From Vespa crabro (lineage: Eukaryota > Arthropoda > Insecta > Hymenoptera > Vespidae), in NCBI RefSeq assembly GCF_910589235.1, contig NC_060979.1, positions 992,001-1,056,000 on the forward strand: a stretch of 64,000 nucleotides of DNA, in the 5' to 3' direction. The position numbers and the translations under genes were made by a program. The notes under the pieces were generated by a model. That model was not told where the DNA came from. It saw only the letters and a program-made list of their open reading frames with translations, and ran no database searches. Positions 13,251 through 25,049 of this stretch are shown one piece after another (within the stretch, counting starts at the first letter, position 1; the number at the start of each line of letters is the position of its first letter).

Positions 13251-16196
13251 ATGATGAAACCGCTGTTAGAAGAGTCTGACCAAGAAGTGGCCCTTGATTC
13301 AACAGTTGGAACATCAACTATAGAATCGTCTGCCGAAATAATCGACAAGCCTATTCAAAAGTTTTACGACGATGAAAGTGTATTTTTGACTGGCGGAACT
13401 GGATTCATGGGAAAATCATTAATCGAGAAATTGTTAAGAGGATGTCCTGGCATCAGATGCATTTATATTTTAATACGTTCGAAAAAAGGGAAAAATGTTC
13501 TTGAACGCTTGGATGAACTTATGGAAGAATCGGTTAATTGTTTATTATTTCTATATTTTCTTTGATTCTTTATCTATGAAATTCTATATTTATTAAATAA
13601 TGTATACAGCGTGCCTTATTTATTTTGAAAAATGGGAATAACTTGTGAGAGGTCGAACTTAATAAAGAAAGTCTTTGTACGGAATTGTTTAATGTGAAGG
13701 TATACATCATATTTTAATTCCTTTTTAAGCGTGTTAAGCGTTGGGAGAATTTCAAAGTCAAATTCCTTTTTTTTAAATCGAACTATATAACTGCTTTTTA
13801 ATAGTTGGATTGATATACTTTCATGTTCAATTGTATGCAGTATAACAGTCAGGAACTAGTGATATATATTTGTATTCCTTACTATTTAAGATCTCACGAA
13901 TTTATAATGTAATGTAATTTAAAATATTTTATAATAATGGATGGCTTCATATAGAAAGTCGTCGAATTCGTCTCAAAAAATCATCCAAACGTTAAAAAAG
14001 AATATATATTTCTATTAAAAAAATCAATTTAGCTGTATAATTTTCCATATCGTTCGATTTATAATAAATAAATTTGACACCATACTAAATGTTTCCGATC
14101 ATACCAAACAAATCTCTTCAAAAATTTTTTTGCTCGTTTCAATCTCTCAAATTTCAATTATTTGAGATAAATTGAATACCTTATATATACTTGCTAGATA
14201 TAAATAACAAGAAATTAATAAATAAATTATTGGTTTAGTGTACTTTGAACATGTACAAAGTCTTCTAATGCTATTTATTTTTTTATGACATTTAATTAAA
14301 CGAAATAGACAAAATTTACAATTCTGTGCGTTTTCTAGTTGTTTTCCAAGTTGAGGAAGGAAGAAACAAAATTCCGAAAACGAATAGTCGCAATCAAGGG
14401 GGATTGTAGCTTACCAAATCTCGGTATTTCCAAAATTGATAGAGCTACACTCATACGCGAAGTATCAATTGTTTTCAATGTCGCCGCGACCGTAAGATTC
14501 AATGAAGCAATGAAAGCGGCGATAGCTATTAACGTCCGAAGTCTAAGGGATTTGATAAATTTGTCCAAATAAATGCCGAATCTTAAGGTACCATCTTTAT
14601 CCTGTATATACTTACTAAAGACTATCAAGATCTTTCAATTATTCAAGAACTTCAATAATTTAGAATTTCGTACACGTATCAACGGCTTATGCTAATTGTA
14701 TTCATAATCCTATTAAAGAGATATTTTATGATCCACCCATGGATGGGGACAAGTTGATTGATCTGATGAATTCTTTCGATGAAAAATAGCTCAACGCCAT
14801 TACACCGCGGTACATTTAGATTTCCAAATAATAATTCTTTTTACTTATTTCACTTATTTCACTTATTTACAAAAAAATAATTTAAGAATTTGTATTATGC
14901 ATTAATTAATAATACATTTACATCGTTCCTTTTTTTTAGATTACTTGGAATATGCCCGAATACATACGTGTACACGAAATCAGCCGCTGAAGATATGATA
15001 CGGAAGCATACTAAATCGATACCGATTGAAATCTTTCGTCCTGCAATTGGTTGGCAGTAATATAGTTTTTGTAGAATAATACAATAAATAATGTATATTA
15101 ATTAATGTAATATTTTTAGCAATATCAACGTATCGAGAACCTTTTCCGGGATGGATCGACAACATGAACGGACCAGTAGGAATTATTGCAGGCATTTTAA
15201 TGGGATTAATGAGAACTCATTATTGTGATGGGTCGTTAAAAATAAACTTGGTACCCGAAGATCTAACTATAAATGGTCTAATTGCGAGTGCCTGGGACAT
15301 TGCAAATAATCATCGGTAGGTTCAAATGATTTCATTTACACGGAAATAGTATTTTCACGACCAAATTAAATAATGATTTTAGAAAAAAATAAATTATATC
15401 CTCTTTATTCGTATCGATAATCTTTCTGATTTAGCGATGATATTCCCATTTACAATTACATATCTGAAGATAATGTAGGAACTGACTGAAGGAACAGACT
15501 GAAGGAAATATTTAAATACGCACAATTAATACCGTCTAAGGAAGCAATTTGTTACTCTTCTTTAAACATAACGAAATATCTGCCCGTCTATTTATTCTAC
15601 GTGTATTTTCTACATTTACTACCAGCTTTTATAACTGATACGATCGCATTGTGTTTATATGAACGGCCAAGGTGAATTTCTTTGATCTTATTCTCTGGAG
15701 AGAAGACATTAGAACGAAAAAAGGGAGAAAAATTTTATACTGATGATAATATTATTCGTTCAAGATTACTCTGAATGTATAATAAAATACACAAAATGTC
15801 GGACAATCTTTGTTATTTTTCTACGACTGAATGGAACTTAACAAATGAAAGATGGGACGAATTGACGAAGAATTTAAAGTCTGCGGATGACGAATTGTTC
15901 TTTTGTAATATGAAAAAGCTCGATTGGGATAGTTACTTTCAAACTTATATCCTAGGGATAAGAACGTACATTTTAAAGGATTCCATTGATACACTTCCGC
16001 AAGCTCATATAAAATGGCAAAGGTATCTTCTTTCTTTCATTTTAACATCATTGTTCATCTGTCATTAATAATAATTTCTAAATGATACTTATTTTTCGAA
16101 TTTTCAAGACTCTATTGGATGCATCGAATATTGAAATTTGTCATCGTCTATTTCTTTCTTATGGTCACCTGGGCTATGGTTCCGGACCACTTTTAA
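13251..16196 (+). pseudogene. FAR-B: near-complete FAR pseudogene with several stops
   Basis: All eight FAR exons are recognisable in order: 13251-13532, 14339-14587, 14664-14809, 14940-15049, 15120-15315, 15435-15671, 15765-16022 and 16109-16196. Exon 1 keeps the TGGTGFMG loop and exon 4 keeps YVYTK. Nonsense codons are at 14570 (TAA where FAR-C has GAA), 14787 (TAG), 15487 (TGA, beside a small local duplication) and 15772 (TGA). Exon 1 lacks two codons (LT) that FAR-C retains, and exon 6 is two codons shorter at its start. Exon 8 is still open to its stop and ends in PDHF. Exons 1-2 lie inside the inverted-repeat arm and are almost identical to FAR-C, while exons 3-8 are clearly diverged from it. 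A further decayed copy lies at 57124-59830. Confidence 0.85.
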
Positions 16197-16482
16197 CGTT
16201 TAGAACATCGTAAAAGAAGCATAATTGTGAAAGAAAATAAAGATAAAATAATAATCATAATTTAAGTTTTCATGTATATACAAATCAATTATTTCTCATA
16301 TTTGATGGATTTTAATTAAACGGTATGGTGAAGAAGCAGGAGCAAATTACTATTTTTTATTTGTTATATTTCAACAGATATATGGATTTTCCTTTTTTGA
16401 ATTTACTCTACTACTTATTATTTACAAATAATATACTTATCTATGATTGGATGGGTATGACAAAATAAATATCATTCACAAA

Positions 16483-16492
16483 ATATATATAT

Positions 16493-16557
<65 letters not shown>

Positions 16558-16572
16558 ATAATATATATATTA
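16483..16572. repeat. TA-rich microsatellite
   Basis: An imperfect TA tract with ATA interruptions just downstream of FAR-B exon 8. It is repeated at 60,029-60,122. Confidence 0.9.
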
Positions 16573-16574
16573 TT

Positions 16575-17010
16575 GTGATTATTGCAAATCTGTTTTAAAA
16601 TAAATTTATAAAATGCTATAGATCGTTCTGTTTCTCTTCATAAATATAATAAAATATTTTTCATGAATTAAAGAAACAGTATATGCTTTTAGCTTTTCCT
16701 TCTATTTCGTGACGCTGGAACAATGGATATTTTGAAGCGGTAAAAATAACTTTGTTTGCAATGCAATTAGGTATTCCACAACATTTTGTATCATGAATGT
16801 GCATGGACTGCTTGGAAATAAAATCTTTTTGTACTTTCCTTACCTTTCCAACAATCGCATATGTTTCTAATTAGTAAGCTCGTAGTTGAATAATTTACCG
16901 CTTTCTTCAAAATTTCTCAGAAAAATATTAATTTGTTAACAAATTATAGCAGTTTCTTCGGATTTAACGTGTTGGAAAATAATGACACATCATCCTGTAT
17001 TTAAGTGAAT
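16575..17010. other. Intergenic DNA without visible gene
   Basis: No coding or RNA feature was recognised. It is duplicated with few differences at 60,125-60,560. Confidence 0.4.
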
Positions 17011-17017
17011 TAAAGCA

Positions 17018-17255
17018 TTAAATGAATTTTCACAAAACAGTACTTTTTAATTTTCACAAAAACCAATAAAATTACGATTTTCTAAATGCATATCTATATA
17101 AATTTTACTTTCAGAATTATTTTTCATAATACTTTAAATGAATTTTCACAAAACAGTACTTTCTAATTTTCACAAAAACCAATAAAATTACGATTTTCTA
17201 AATGCATATCTATATAAATTTTACTTACTTTTGGAATTATTTTTCATAGGGCAGA
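17018..17255. repeat. Two-copy tandem repeat of about 120 bp
   Basis: The unit starts AATGAATTTTCACAAAACAG, runs through AATAAAATTACGATTTTCTA and ends in the TTACTTTC-GAATTATTTTTC stretch. Two copies are present here and seven at 60.57-61.43 kb. A diverged single-copy version lies in FAR flanking DNA at 4,850-4,995, so the unit is derived from FAR 3' flanking sequence. Confidence 0.85.
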
Positions 17256-17309
17256 ATTAAATTAATGCGCTTTTAAAAAAATTATGAAAGTTTAAAATAA
17301 ACGTTCCTT

Positions 17310-19900
17310 CCTTTCTTTAACTTTGGATAGAGATGTTGCTTGAACGAAGTCTATCTTTGCACTGTAGCAGTACCCCTCTACTTTCAATTATAAACTCAAT
17401 ATTTTTTTTAACAACCTTGCTTCTTTTACGCATAATCGAAGGTAAGTAGCCTGAAAAAAAAGTAGAAGGTAATAACTGGTTAGAACAAGTATTTATTCTT
17501 AATACATACAATGAGACCATAATTATTCAAAATCAAGAGTCTTTTAAAAATGATTGTGAATCATAAATGAGCATTCAAGAAAGAAGGAAAAAACAGGTGT
17601 ATTTATCATTTTATATAAAATTATACAAGCATTTCAACAAGATTATTTAAGATACATATCTTATGCTCAGAAGATACGATAATTAAAAAGTACTTAAATA
17701 TTATAAATGATTTCATCTAGAAACAATTCATTCACCGATCATTACTTGTTAACTTTCTTTTCGGTTCATTACATTTATTCATATACTTTCATTTGATAGT
17801 AGAAAAATGATCGACTACATCCAATATTTTGTGATAATCATTCAAAAGTTTGGAATCAATTTATATAGAATGATTACATTGTAAGTATACTCAATAAAAT
17901 TGTACTCCTTTTGAATAATAATCGAAATCCCTGAAATGATACTTGATTATCATAATAAATAAATAATTTAGGATATGTCACACATTATATTACATAATCA
18001 AATATTAATTGAGAATTTAAATAAAGTAGAAGTAATTATTATTATAATAAATAAATAATTTAAGATATGTCATATATTATACTATATAAATAAATTTTTT
18101 ATGAATATTCTTATTATAATTAAGAATGTGATTGGATAGTTACCTTATAAATTATAATTGATAAATAATTAATATTTATTTAAAATTAGAATTATAAGAT
18201 ATTGAATTATTTTAGAATCTTGTGTTTAATTAAATATTAAGTGGAATTTAAAAAGTAAGAAGATTATTGAAATAAAGAATATTTGTTAAATTAAGAAAAA
18301 AAAAAGAAATATTTAAAAATAAGAATTTAATTATAACATAATATAATGTATAAATAATTAATTAATGTATATATTTAAATTATAGAATATATTTATTAAT
18401 TAATTATTATTATTTATATTTGTTAATAAATTTTATTATATTTTAAAATGGACTCAGATTCGCAAATACATCTTGCAGTTGATCTTATCTTTAAAAAATC
18501 AAGAATCCATCTTTTGTGTCATTGAATGAGAAAGCCATACAAAACTATCTTTCAAGTGAATAATTTAATTCTCTTTCAAAGAAGTGTTTACGCTCTCTTG
18601 ATTTTATTTCTGTTTTTCTCAATTGATTTCGTGTAAACATAAAAGTTCGTTCATATTGTAAATATTCTAAAATCAAAAATATTAATGTATTTTATATAAT
18701 GGAAGGTAAACGTACTCTAATCTAAATAAAATAATAAAACAAATCTTTTGATGAGTCGATCGTACTTTTTATCTCAATTTCATATTTGTTCATTTAAATA
18801 TTTTGAAAGAATATTAATAATATTTTCTTACGATATAATTAATAATATATTTAATAATATATTCTTATAATTTTAATAATATAATAATATATTCTTACAA
18901 ATTTTTCAATTTGGATTATATACATGGAATATACAAAATAAGTAATCGAGAATTTTATGACAAATAATGTAGAAAGTATACACAGAAAAATTGCTTAAGC
19001 CAATGTTTAGTATATCGTAATGAGCGATCGTGTCGTTCAATTCGTCGTCAGTAATGGAATTATCCTTAAATACGTAATTATCAACATGAATATCTTCGTT
19101 GAATCTGAAAGATCAGATCTATCAGTATGAGTTAATTCAATTGATTCTAATCATTATTTGTTTTGATTAAGAAAATATTATCTAAAAGTACATGAGCTCA
19201 TTAGACTATTTACATTCGATTATTTACATGTTATCAATCCATTCTCGATATGTAAATATTACAAAAAATGTTACAACAATTAACATACATCATTTATTGT
19301 TTTCTTTTACAATAATTACTATTAACCAATTTCTGGATGAAATATTTCAATCGGTATCGTGTCAATATTCTTGGACACCTCATTCTGAACGACTGATTTC
19401 ACATGTAACGCAATTATTCGGTCATATTTCAAGTAATACGAAATTAAAAAATTGTATAAGTGTATTATTAATTAACGCGTATCATCTATTTTTTAAATAT
19501 ATTTTTATATTAATAAATGTAAAAGTGATATAAAAGATTTATACTTGGAGATAATAAACGTTCTGCGTTATATTATCGTCGAGCGATTTGTCGTCCATAG
19601 AATCAATCAAATTGATCAACTTGTCGGATTGTACCAGATAATTAGCATAATTCGTAAATACATGAACGAAATTCTGAAATATTAATAATAACGGACATTT
19701 GCTAATGTCAGAATTTTCATTGAAAAATTCAATTTTTGACATTTACTTCAACAAATTTATCGCATTCTTCAAACTTCGAACATCAATAGCTGTCGCTAAT
19801 GACATTTTCTTGTTGAACTTGACAGTCATGGCGACATTAAAACGAATTGAGATCTCGCGTATAAGTGTAACTCTATTTGAGATTTGACATAATCGCTCTC
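17310..19900 (-). pseudogene. Degenerate FAR pseudogene, exons 2-8
   Basis: Minus-strand FAR pieces are in gene order: exon 2 about 19,890-19,745 (segment like VTLIREISI-FNVAMTVKFN), exon 3 about 19,676-19,545 (FVHVFTNYANY), exon 4 about 19,420-19,320 (DTIPIEIFHPEI), exon 5 remains about 19,260-19,195 (TYRE-WIDNM), exon 6 about 19,110-18,960 (FNEDIHVDNYV), then decayed exon 7 about 17,790-17,620 and a downstream tail near 17,310-17,520. Exon 1 was not found and all exons carry stops or gaps. The long AT-rich insert between exons 6 and 7 (about 17.95-18.95 kb) shows no other gene. It is duplicated at 61,430-64,000, where the window ends inside exon 2. Confidence 0.75.
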
Positions 19901-19904
19901 AATC

Positions 19905-20425
19905 ATGACTATAATATTTCAGAATTTTGATGGATTTTCATTCAACGTGGAAAATAACTGAACAGAACAACACATTCAAATAATTGCAAATCTTTCACGT
20001 CTCGTATAAATAAGTACCATAAATACTTATTACGTTAAAGATGAAGATTTTTTGTACGTTCATAGTGCACTAAATCAATAATTCATTTATTAATTTCTCT
20101 CTTCTCAAATTTACTAAATACGAAATATACCAGTGGTAGTAGAAAATTTCAAAATTCAATCAGATTGAAGAAATGATATATACTACGTATACTAAACAGT
20201 TACATACTACATATACTATAATATATACTTTATATTAAAGTAAATCCTTGATAAATTCTTCTCTGTGTTGAAATATATTTTTTCTTTCTTCGAACATATA
20301 TACACTTAAAAATAAATACACTTAATGCCGATACATATTTTTAATAATTTCTTGATGGATAATTTGCATATAAATCCTGTATCACCGGTTATGAAAATAC
20401 CTAAGAAATATTATATATAGTATAT
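19905..20425. other. AT-rich spacer between opposed FAR pseudogenes
   Basis: No gene is supported. Bases near 20,330-20,400 contain a short stretch reminiscent of the exon 1 end (ICKSCITGYENT-like), too weak to call. Strand polarity of FAR sequence switches from minus to plus across this spacer. Confidence 0.35.
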
Positions 20426-20429
20426 ACAT

Positions 20430-20995
20430 CATAGAAGTCCTGAGTAAGTGAGTAAACAACCGAGGTAAATTTCTCATATCTTATTTTCTGGAGGTAAAGC
20501 ATTAGAATGCTAAAAGAGAGAAAATTTTCATACTGGCAATAATACTTATCGTTAAATAAAGGTTACTCGGGATGTATAAAAAGATTCATCAAATGGCGGA
20601 CGTTTTTGGGTATTTTTGTACGAACGAATTGACGTATACGAATGAAAGATGTAATAAACTAATGAAGAAGTTGACACCCGAAGATCGTGATTTATTTCTT
20701 TGTGATATGAAAGATATCGTTTGGAATATTTATTTTCCAACATATATCGTAGGACTAAGAACATACATATTAAAGAATCCCATTGATATAAACTCGTATA
20801 AAATGGCGAATGTATGTTTCTTCTTGGATGTTTTCTTCATTTCTTATCTACCATTGACAATCACTTCCAAATGATATTTATTTTTCAAATTTTCTAGACA
20901 TTATTGGATGCAACGAATATTGAAACTTCATTTACTGTGTCTTTCTTATCATCATATGGGCTATAATTTTCAATCCACTTGTAATGTTCGGATTT
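20430..20995 (+). pseudogene. FAR relic, end of exon 6 plus exons 7 and 8
   Basis: Bases 20,445-20,475 match the exon 6 end and donor (AACCGAGGTAAATTTCTC). Exon 7 starts at about 20,562 and stays open through the motif MYKKIHQMADVFGYFCTNE to about 20,810, ending in an altered stretch. Exon 8 at about 20,899-20,990 begins HYWMQRILKL but is not followed by the usual hydrophobic end. It is closest by eye to FAR-C. Exons 1-5 are missing. Confidence 0.7.
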
Positions 20996-21456
20996 TCGTA
21001 AATTATACAAAGATATCTAAGACTGTGAAGAGAAAAAAATAATTATAATTTATGCTTTCGCTTATCTATAATTTCATTTCTCAAATATAATGGATCTGAA
21101 TTTAAGCGATATAATAAGAAATAAATTACTATTTCTTGATTTCCGAAAGATATCGAAATTAAATCTTTCAAAGTGTTTGTAAAAATGAACTGCAATTGGA
21201 TATAGCGTGTCAGATAAATAAATAATTATCGAAAATGTTGAATAAATGAAACATAGTTGAATTCGCAATATGAATAAATACAAAATTGTAGAAAACAGAA
21301 ATCAAAACAGTTGTCTATCAAATTAAAACGAATAGTACTTAATACTTAGTAGATATAACAGGAAAGAAATAATAAATAAATTAATCTTCTAGTGCATTAT
21401 GACCACGCAGAAAGTTCTCTTCTTTGAAATAATACATATTCATGGTAACTACTTAA

Positions 21457-21570
21457 CACGTTCCGTGCCATGTGTACCACCGGTGGTACACGCAGTTATT
21501 TTTTTCTTTAGTCAAAATATCAAATGCCCTGAACGACAAATCAGGAAAAAATGGCTTGGCACGGAACGTG
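21457..21570. mobile_element. 114-bp piggyBac-type MITE with TTAA target duplication
   Basis: TTAA at 21453-21456 and 21571-21574 flank perfect 14-bp terminal inverted repeats, CACGTTCCGTGCCA and its complement. Just inside the left end is a perfect 20-bp palindrome at 21472-21491 (GTGTACCACCGGTGGTACAC). The element has no coding capacity. TTAA duplications and this terminal structure are typical of piggyBac-mobilised MITEs. The parent element was not found in the window. Confidence 0.85.
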
Positions 21571-21639
21571 TTAACTACGTAACTACTTAAGAAATAGAAA
21601 ATATCTGTTGAAAGGGACAGTATTTTGAAAAACATTGAT

Positions 21640-21842
21640 GTACCAGTTATTTTTCACTTTGAATGAAGACATACAGAAATTCCAATATTGATTAATCGAG
21701 AGGAATTGTTCAATCTCGACATCTCGTGATGGAGTAAAGCTACCCTCATATGCGAGGTATCAATTATTTTTAACACGACCATTAGATTAAATGAATCACT
21801 TTGTCTAAAGAAATAATGAAAGTAATTGTGCCATCTTTATTC
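21640..21842 (+). pseudogene. FAR exon 2 relic cut by a mariner insertion
   Basis: The sequence resembles FAR exon 2: TTATTTTTCACTTTGAATGAAG at its start, then a GA-GAATTGTTCAATCTCGA segment equivalent to GDC-LPNL, then CTACCCTCATATGCGAGGTA equivalent to ATLIREV. Stops and gaps are frequent. The sequence runs to the GTGCCATC donor and is followed at once by the mariner at 21,845. Confidence 0.65.
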
Positions 21843-21844
21843 TA

Positions 21845-23136
21845 TTGGGTCGTTCGGAAAGTCATTTCGTTTTTTTTTTTGTGAAAATGAAAGAAAATTT
21901 TCGCATAATGAACAAATATTTTATTAAATTATATATTGGCCATTCTGGTCCAATACCTTTTGCCATCTTTTTGGTAGTAGCATGATTCCACGCTCATCAA
22001 ATTTTTGGTCTTTGTTGGCAAAAAACTGATCGAGGTGGTTTTTGACCTCCTCATTTGAAGTGAAGGTTTTACCGTCTAAACAATTTTGCAGTGACCGGAA
22101 CAAATAATAATCCGAAGGTGCCAGATCTCGAGAATATGGTGGGTGTGGCATTGTATCCCATTCAAGCTGTAAAAGATTTTGGCGAATGACCAAACTTGTA
22201 TGAGGTCTCGTATTATCTTGGAGGAACACTACACCTTTTCTGTTGATTAATTCTGGCCTTTTCTATCGAAGTGCATCATTCAGTTTGTCCAACTGATGAC
22301 AGTCTAAGTCCGAATTAATTGTTGTGTTATCCAGTAAAATCTCAAAAAAAAACGATTCCTTTAAAATCCCACCAAACAGACAGCGTCACTTTTTTTTTAT
22401 GGATATTGGCTTTGGAAATGCTTTGAGCCGGTTCATATTTTTTGCTCCATGATCTCTTGCGTTTGACATTGTTATATACAACTCATTTTTCGTCCCAAGT
22501 AGTGATGCGCTTCAAAAATGGATCAATTTCGTGACGTTTGAGAAGCGAATCACGGACGTCAACGCGACGACACAAATTTCTCTCCATGAGAACATGGGGA
22601 ATCCATATATCGAGCTTCGAGGTTAAATCCAGGCCTTTCAAGTGGTCATAAACTGTTGAATTTGATAAATTTAAACTCTCACCGATCTCATGTGTTGTTA
22701 TTCGCCGGTTTGCATCAACTAATGCCTTTATCGTGTCTTTATCAGCTTCAACCGGCTTTCCAGAACGTAGTACATCTTCGACATCAAAATTGCTTGATCG
22801 AAATTTTTCAAACCAGTTTTAACACTGGCATACTGTCAATACATCTTCTCCATACACATCGGTTAATTTCTTTCTGGCTGGAACAGCATTTTTACCTTTT
22901 CTATAGTAAAAAAGTAAAATATGACGAAAATGCTGCTTGTTGCTCTCCATATTAAAAGGGGCACCAACCAAAAACTACTGCGTAGAATCAATTGAACTTT
23001 TTCACACACAAGCATTGCTATATCAGCTTTCAAAACATATAATGATCATGCGTCTTAAGTGTGAAATTGAGTGCAAAAAAAATACAATTAAATCCTCTGT
23101 CGGGAAAAAAACAAAATTGCTTTCCGAACAACAAAA
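21845..23136 (-). mobile_element. mariner element, inactivated, about 1.29 kb
   Basis: The left terminal repeat reads TTGGGTCGTTCGGAAAGTCA after a TA. The right end, near 23,105-23,136, is a degraded complement (GCTTTCCGAACAAC). The transposase frame runs on the minus strand from Met at 22950 to a stop at 21924, with N-terminal helix-turn-helix and catalytic motifs WDEKW, LQDN and LAPSD spaced as D,D34D. It is dead: TAA at 22819-22821, TAG at 22263-22265 and a one-base frameshift in the A9 run near 22,345. A truncated relative lies at 44,270-44,636. Confidence 0.93.
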
Positions 23137-23324
23137 TTGTGAATGTAGTAATTGCAGATCTGGTTAAAAATATACTGTTCACAAATTTCTGTGAACATTG
23201 CCAATATTCGAAGGTAACTTTCAAAATATTGTTTAATCGGTCAGAATATTTTACCGTTCAAATAAAGTATAAAAATTATGGAAAAATCTAAATTAATGCG
23301 TGCTTTATCAAATACATAATCTTT

Positions 23325-23585
23325 CAGATACAACGAAGATATTTCCAATCGCAATTAAGTATCTAAAGATAATCGTCATCATTTTTTTGAAAGACATGAC
23401 AGCAAGTACGAATGATTTTTACCAAATAATTAGTACTATAGCTTCAAAATGACGATACACAGACCAATGATTCTGTGTTTACTTTCTACAATTTAATACC
23501 AGCTCTTATAAACGAGACGGTCGCGTTGTTTGAAAATAAACAAAAATAAAGTTCTCTTATTTAATTTTGTTAAAGAAATAATATA
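23325..23585 (+). pseudogene. FAR exon 6 relic
   Basis: After a TTTCAG acceptor the sequence reads YNEDIS and continues with a KDN-like segment, then a stretch equivalent to the hydrophobic Y-LPALI-D-I-L region. Several stops occur. The position directly after the mariner suggests that exons 2 and 6 on either side once belonged to one gene and that exons 3-5 were lost. Confidence 0.55.
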
Positions 23586-23684
23586 TGGGCAGAAAAATAG
23601 AGAAGAAATTCATGCGTGTAGCGACCAAGAGAGTTTTATGAATAAATGATCATTTATGGCAAGAAATTTTATGAAAGATGAATG

Positions 23685-25045
23685 GACACTGGTTGATAGA
23701 TTTGGTGGAACGTATAAACAAGATAATGTTGGATGAGTTTATCGAGATTAAACCAGAGTATGTTTATTTTCGAGTTTTGATAACGCTATTAATTTTAATA
23801 TTTACTAATATAAACTACATTTCTAAAAAATGTTATATGTTCGTTAATTAAAAATACATTAATATTTCTGATTTTAGAATGCTTGCAATACGGACGAACA
23901 TTTACGTATGTACGAAATCAGTCGCGGAAAAGCAGAACCAATACTAAATAAGGGTAAGAGAATTAGATTATTCACTCGGAATGCTTATAATTATATATTA
24001 TTATATTATAATGCTTATAATTACTCATTGCTTCGTATGATTTTGTATTCTAAAGAAGATGGATCTTTATTTTTTTTAAGGATATAGTCAAGTTTAATAT
24101 ATACTTGAGAATCAAAGTCCAATGAATAATCAAGTTTCATTTAAGGGATTTCCATTACTACTGAAAAGGAGTAAAATTGGATTAAGTGTACTTACAATAT
24201 ATACATGTAAGTTATACATATAAGTTCATTTCGAACATCTGAATGAATATTTGTAGATTCGAAAATGTCTTTTCAAGTAGTCTGATGTTAGAAACATTCG
24301 AAACTTTTACAAGTAGTACTTGAATTTTAAGTTAATTTTTGTTAAATGTGGATTGCTGATTCCACCATTAAATTGTCGGGCTTTTAAGTTTTAATGTAAC
24401 TCGATTCTGGTTGCCGAAAATTGAGTAATTAGGAGTTAAAGATTATCGCAGCTGTAGTGACAATAGTTCCGTTATTTCAACGAAGTGATTATGAAAGTTT
24501 CGAATCTAATCAAAACTAGAATTCAAATATATTTAGGAGTAACGTTTATGCTTCTCAAAAATTTATAAAGAGTTCGAATCTATTTCTTCTGTACATCGAA
24601 TGTACTTGAAACTATTGCTTCCCCTTTCGACAATACCAATGAATCATTCAAAACTGACTTTTATCCCCATTTTTTTCTATATGTATTTTCGCAAGATTAA
24701 CGAAAACCTCTAGGAATAGAAACCCTCTATTTACAGTTCTTCTAGGAAAAATAATCTAGCAATACAAGAGCGAATAGCGAACGTTATACACCGTAAGTCA
24801 TCTGATCGCTCGAGTTCAATTATAGTTTTCATCCACTCTTTATCGAATTTTAAAAAATAAAATGAAAATCAATCTCTATTCGACATCATTGATACTCGGC
24901 GTTCCTTTTCTATCTAGATTACTCAAAATTTATAATAAAAATCACAAAATGTTCTCGATCATTTTTGTACGATCGAATGGAAGGGTACGAATGATAAATA
25001 GAATGAACCGAAAAGAAAATTAATTTCTACAGTCTTGTATAAAAT
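23685..25045 (+). pseudogene. FAR relic, exon 3, exon 4 and part of exon 7
   Basis: Bases 23,690-23,765 encode a line like LIDLVERINKIMLDE (exon 3). Bases 23,878-23,960 encode a diverged NIYVCTKSVAEK (exon 4, catalytic Tyr lost). Bases 24,950-25,040 resemble exon 7 (FVRSNG, TNDK-NE, then EN*). The intervening DNA at 24,110-24,200 matches the reverse complement of 17,884-17,960, which shows that this relic and the minus-strand pseudogene at 17.3-19.9 kb are old inverted duplicates. Confidence 0.55.
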
Positions 25046-25049
25046 AAAA

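Larger units (their letters stand above)
10490..14640 (+). repeat. Arm 1 of a 4.1-kb inverted repeat (also copied directly at 54.4-58.5 kb)
   Basis: This segment reappears reverse-complemented at about 27,690-32,040 and directly at about 54,375-58,505. It contains a FAR relic (10,715-11,165), a T-rich tract at about 12,668-12,694 and exons 1-2 of the FAR-B pseudogene. Homology with the inverted arm ends near the TA tract on the left and just past exon 2 of FAR-B on the right. Confidence 0.9.

Noticed and set aside
13251..16196. FAR-B as a functional gene using alternative splicing to skip stops
   Set aside because: Stops lie in four separate exons, including conserved core exons. No splice pattern that avoids all of them keeps the catalytic domain in frame.
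20335..20405. FAR exon 1 end relic
   Set aside because: Only a few residues (around CKSCITGYENT) resemble the GKLLIEK/TGG region and frame context is missing, so I did not list it as a feature.
22656..23291. Plus-strand frames within the mariner region
   Set aside because: Antisense shadows of the transposase and of its terminal region.
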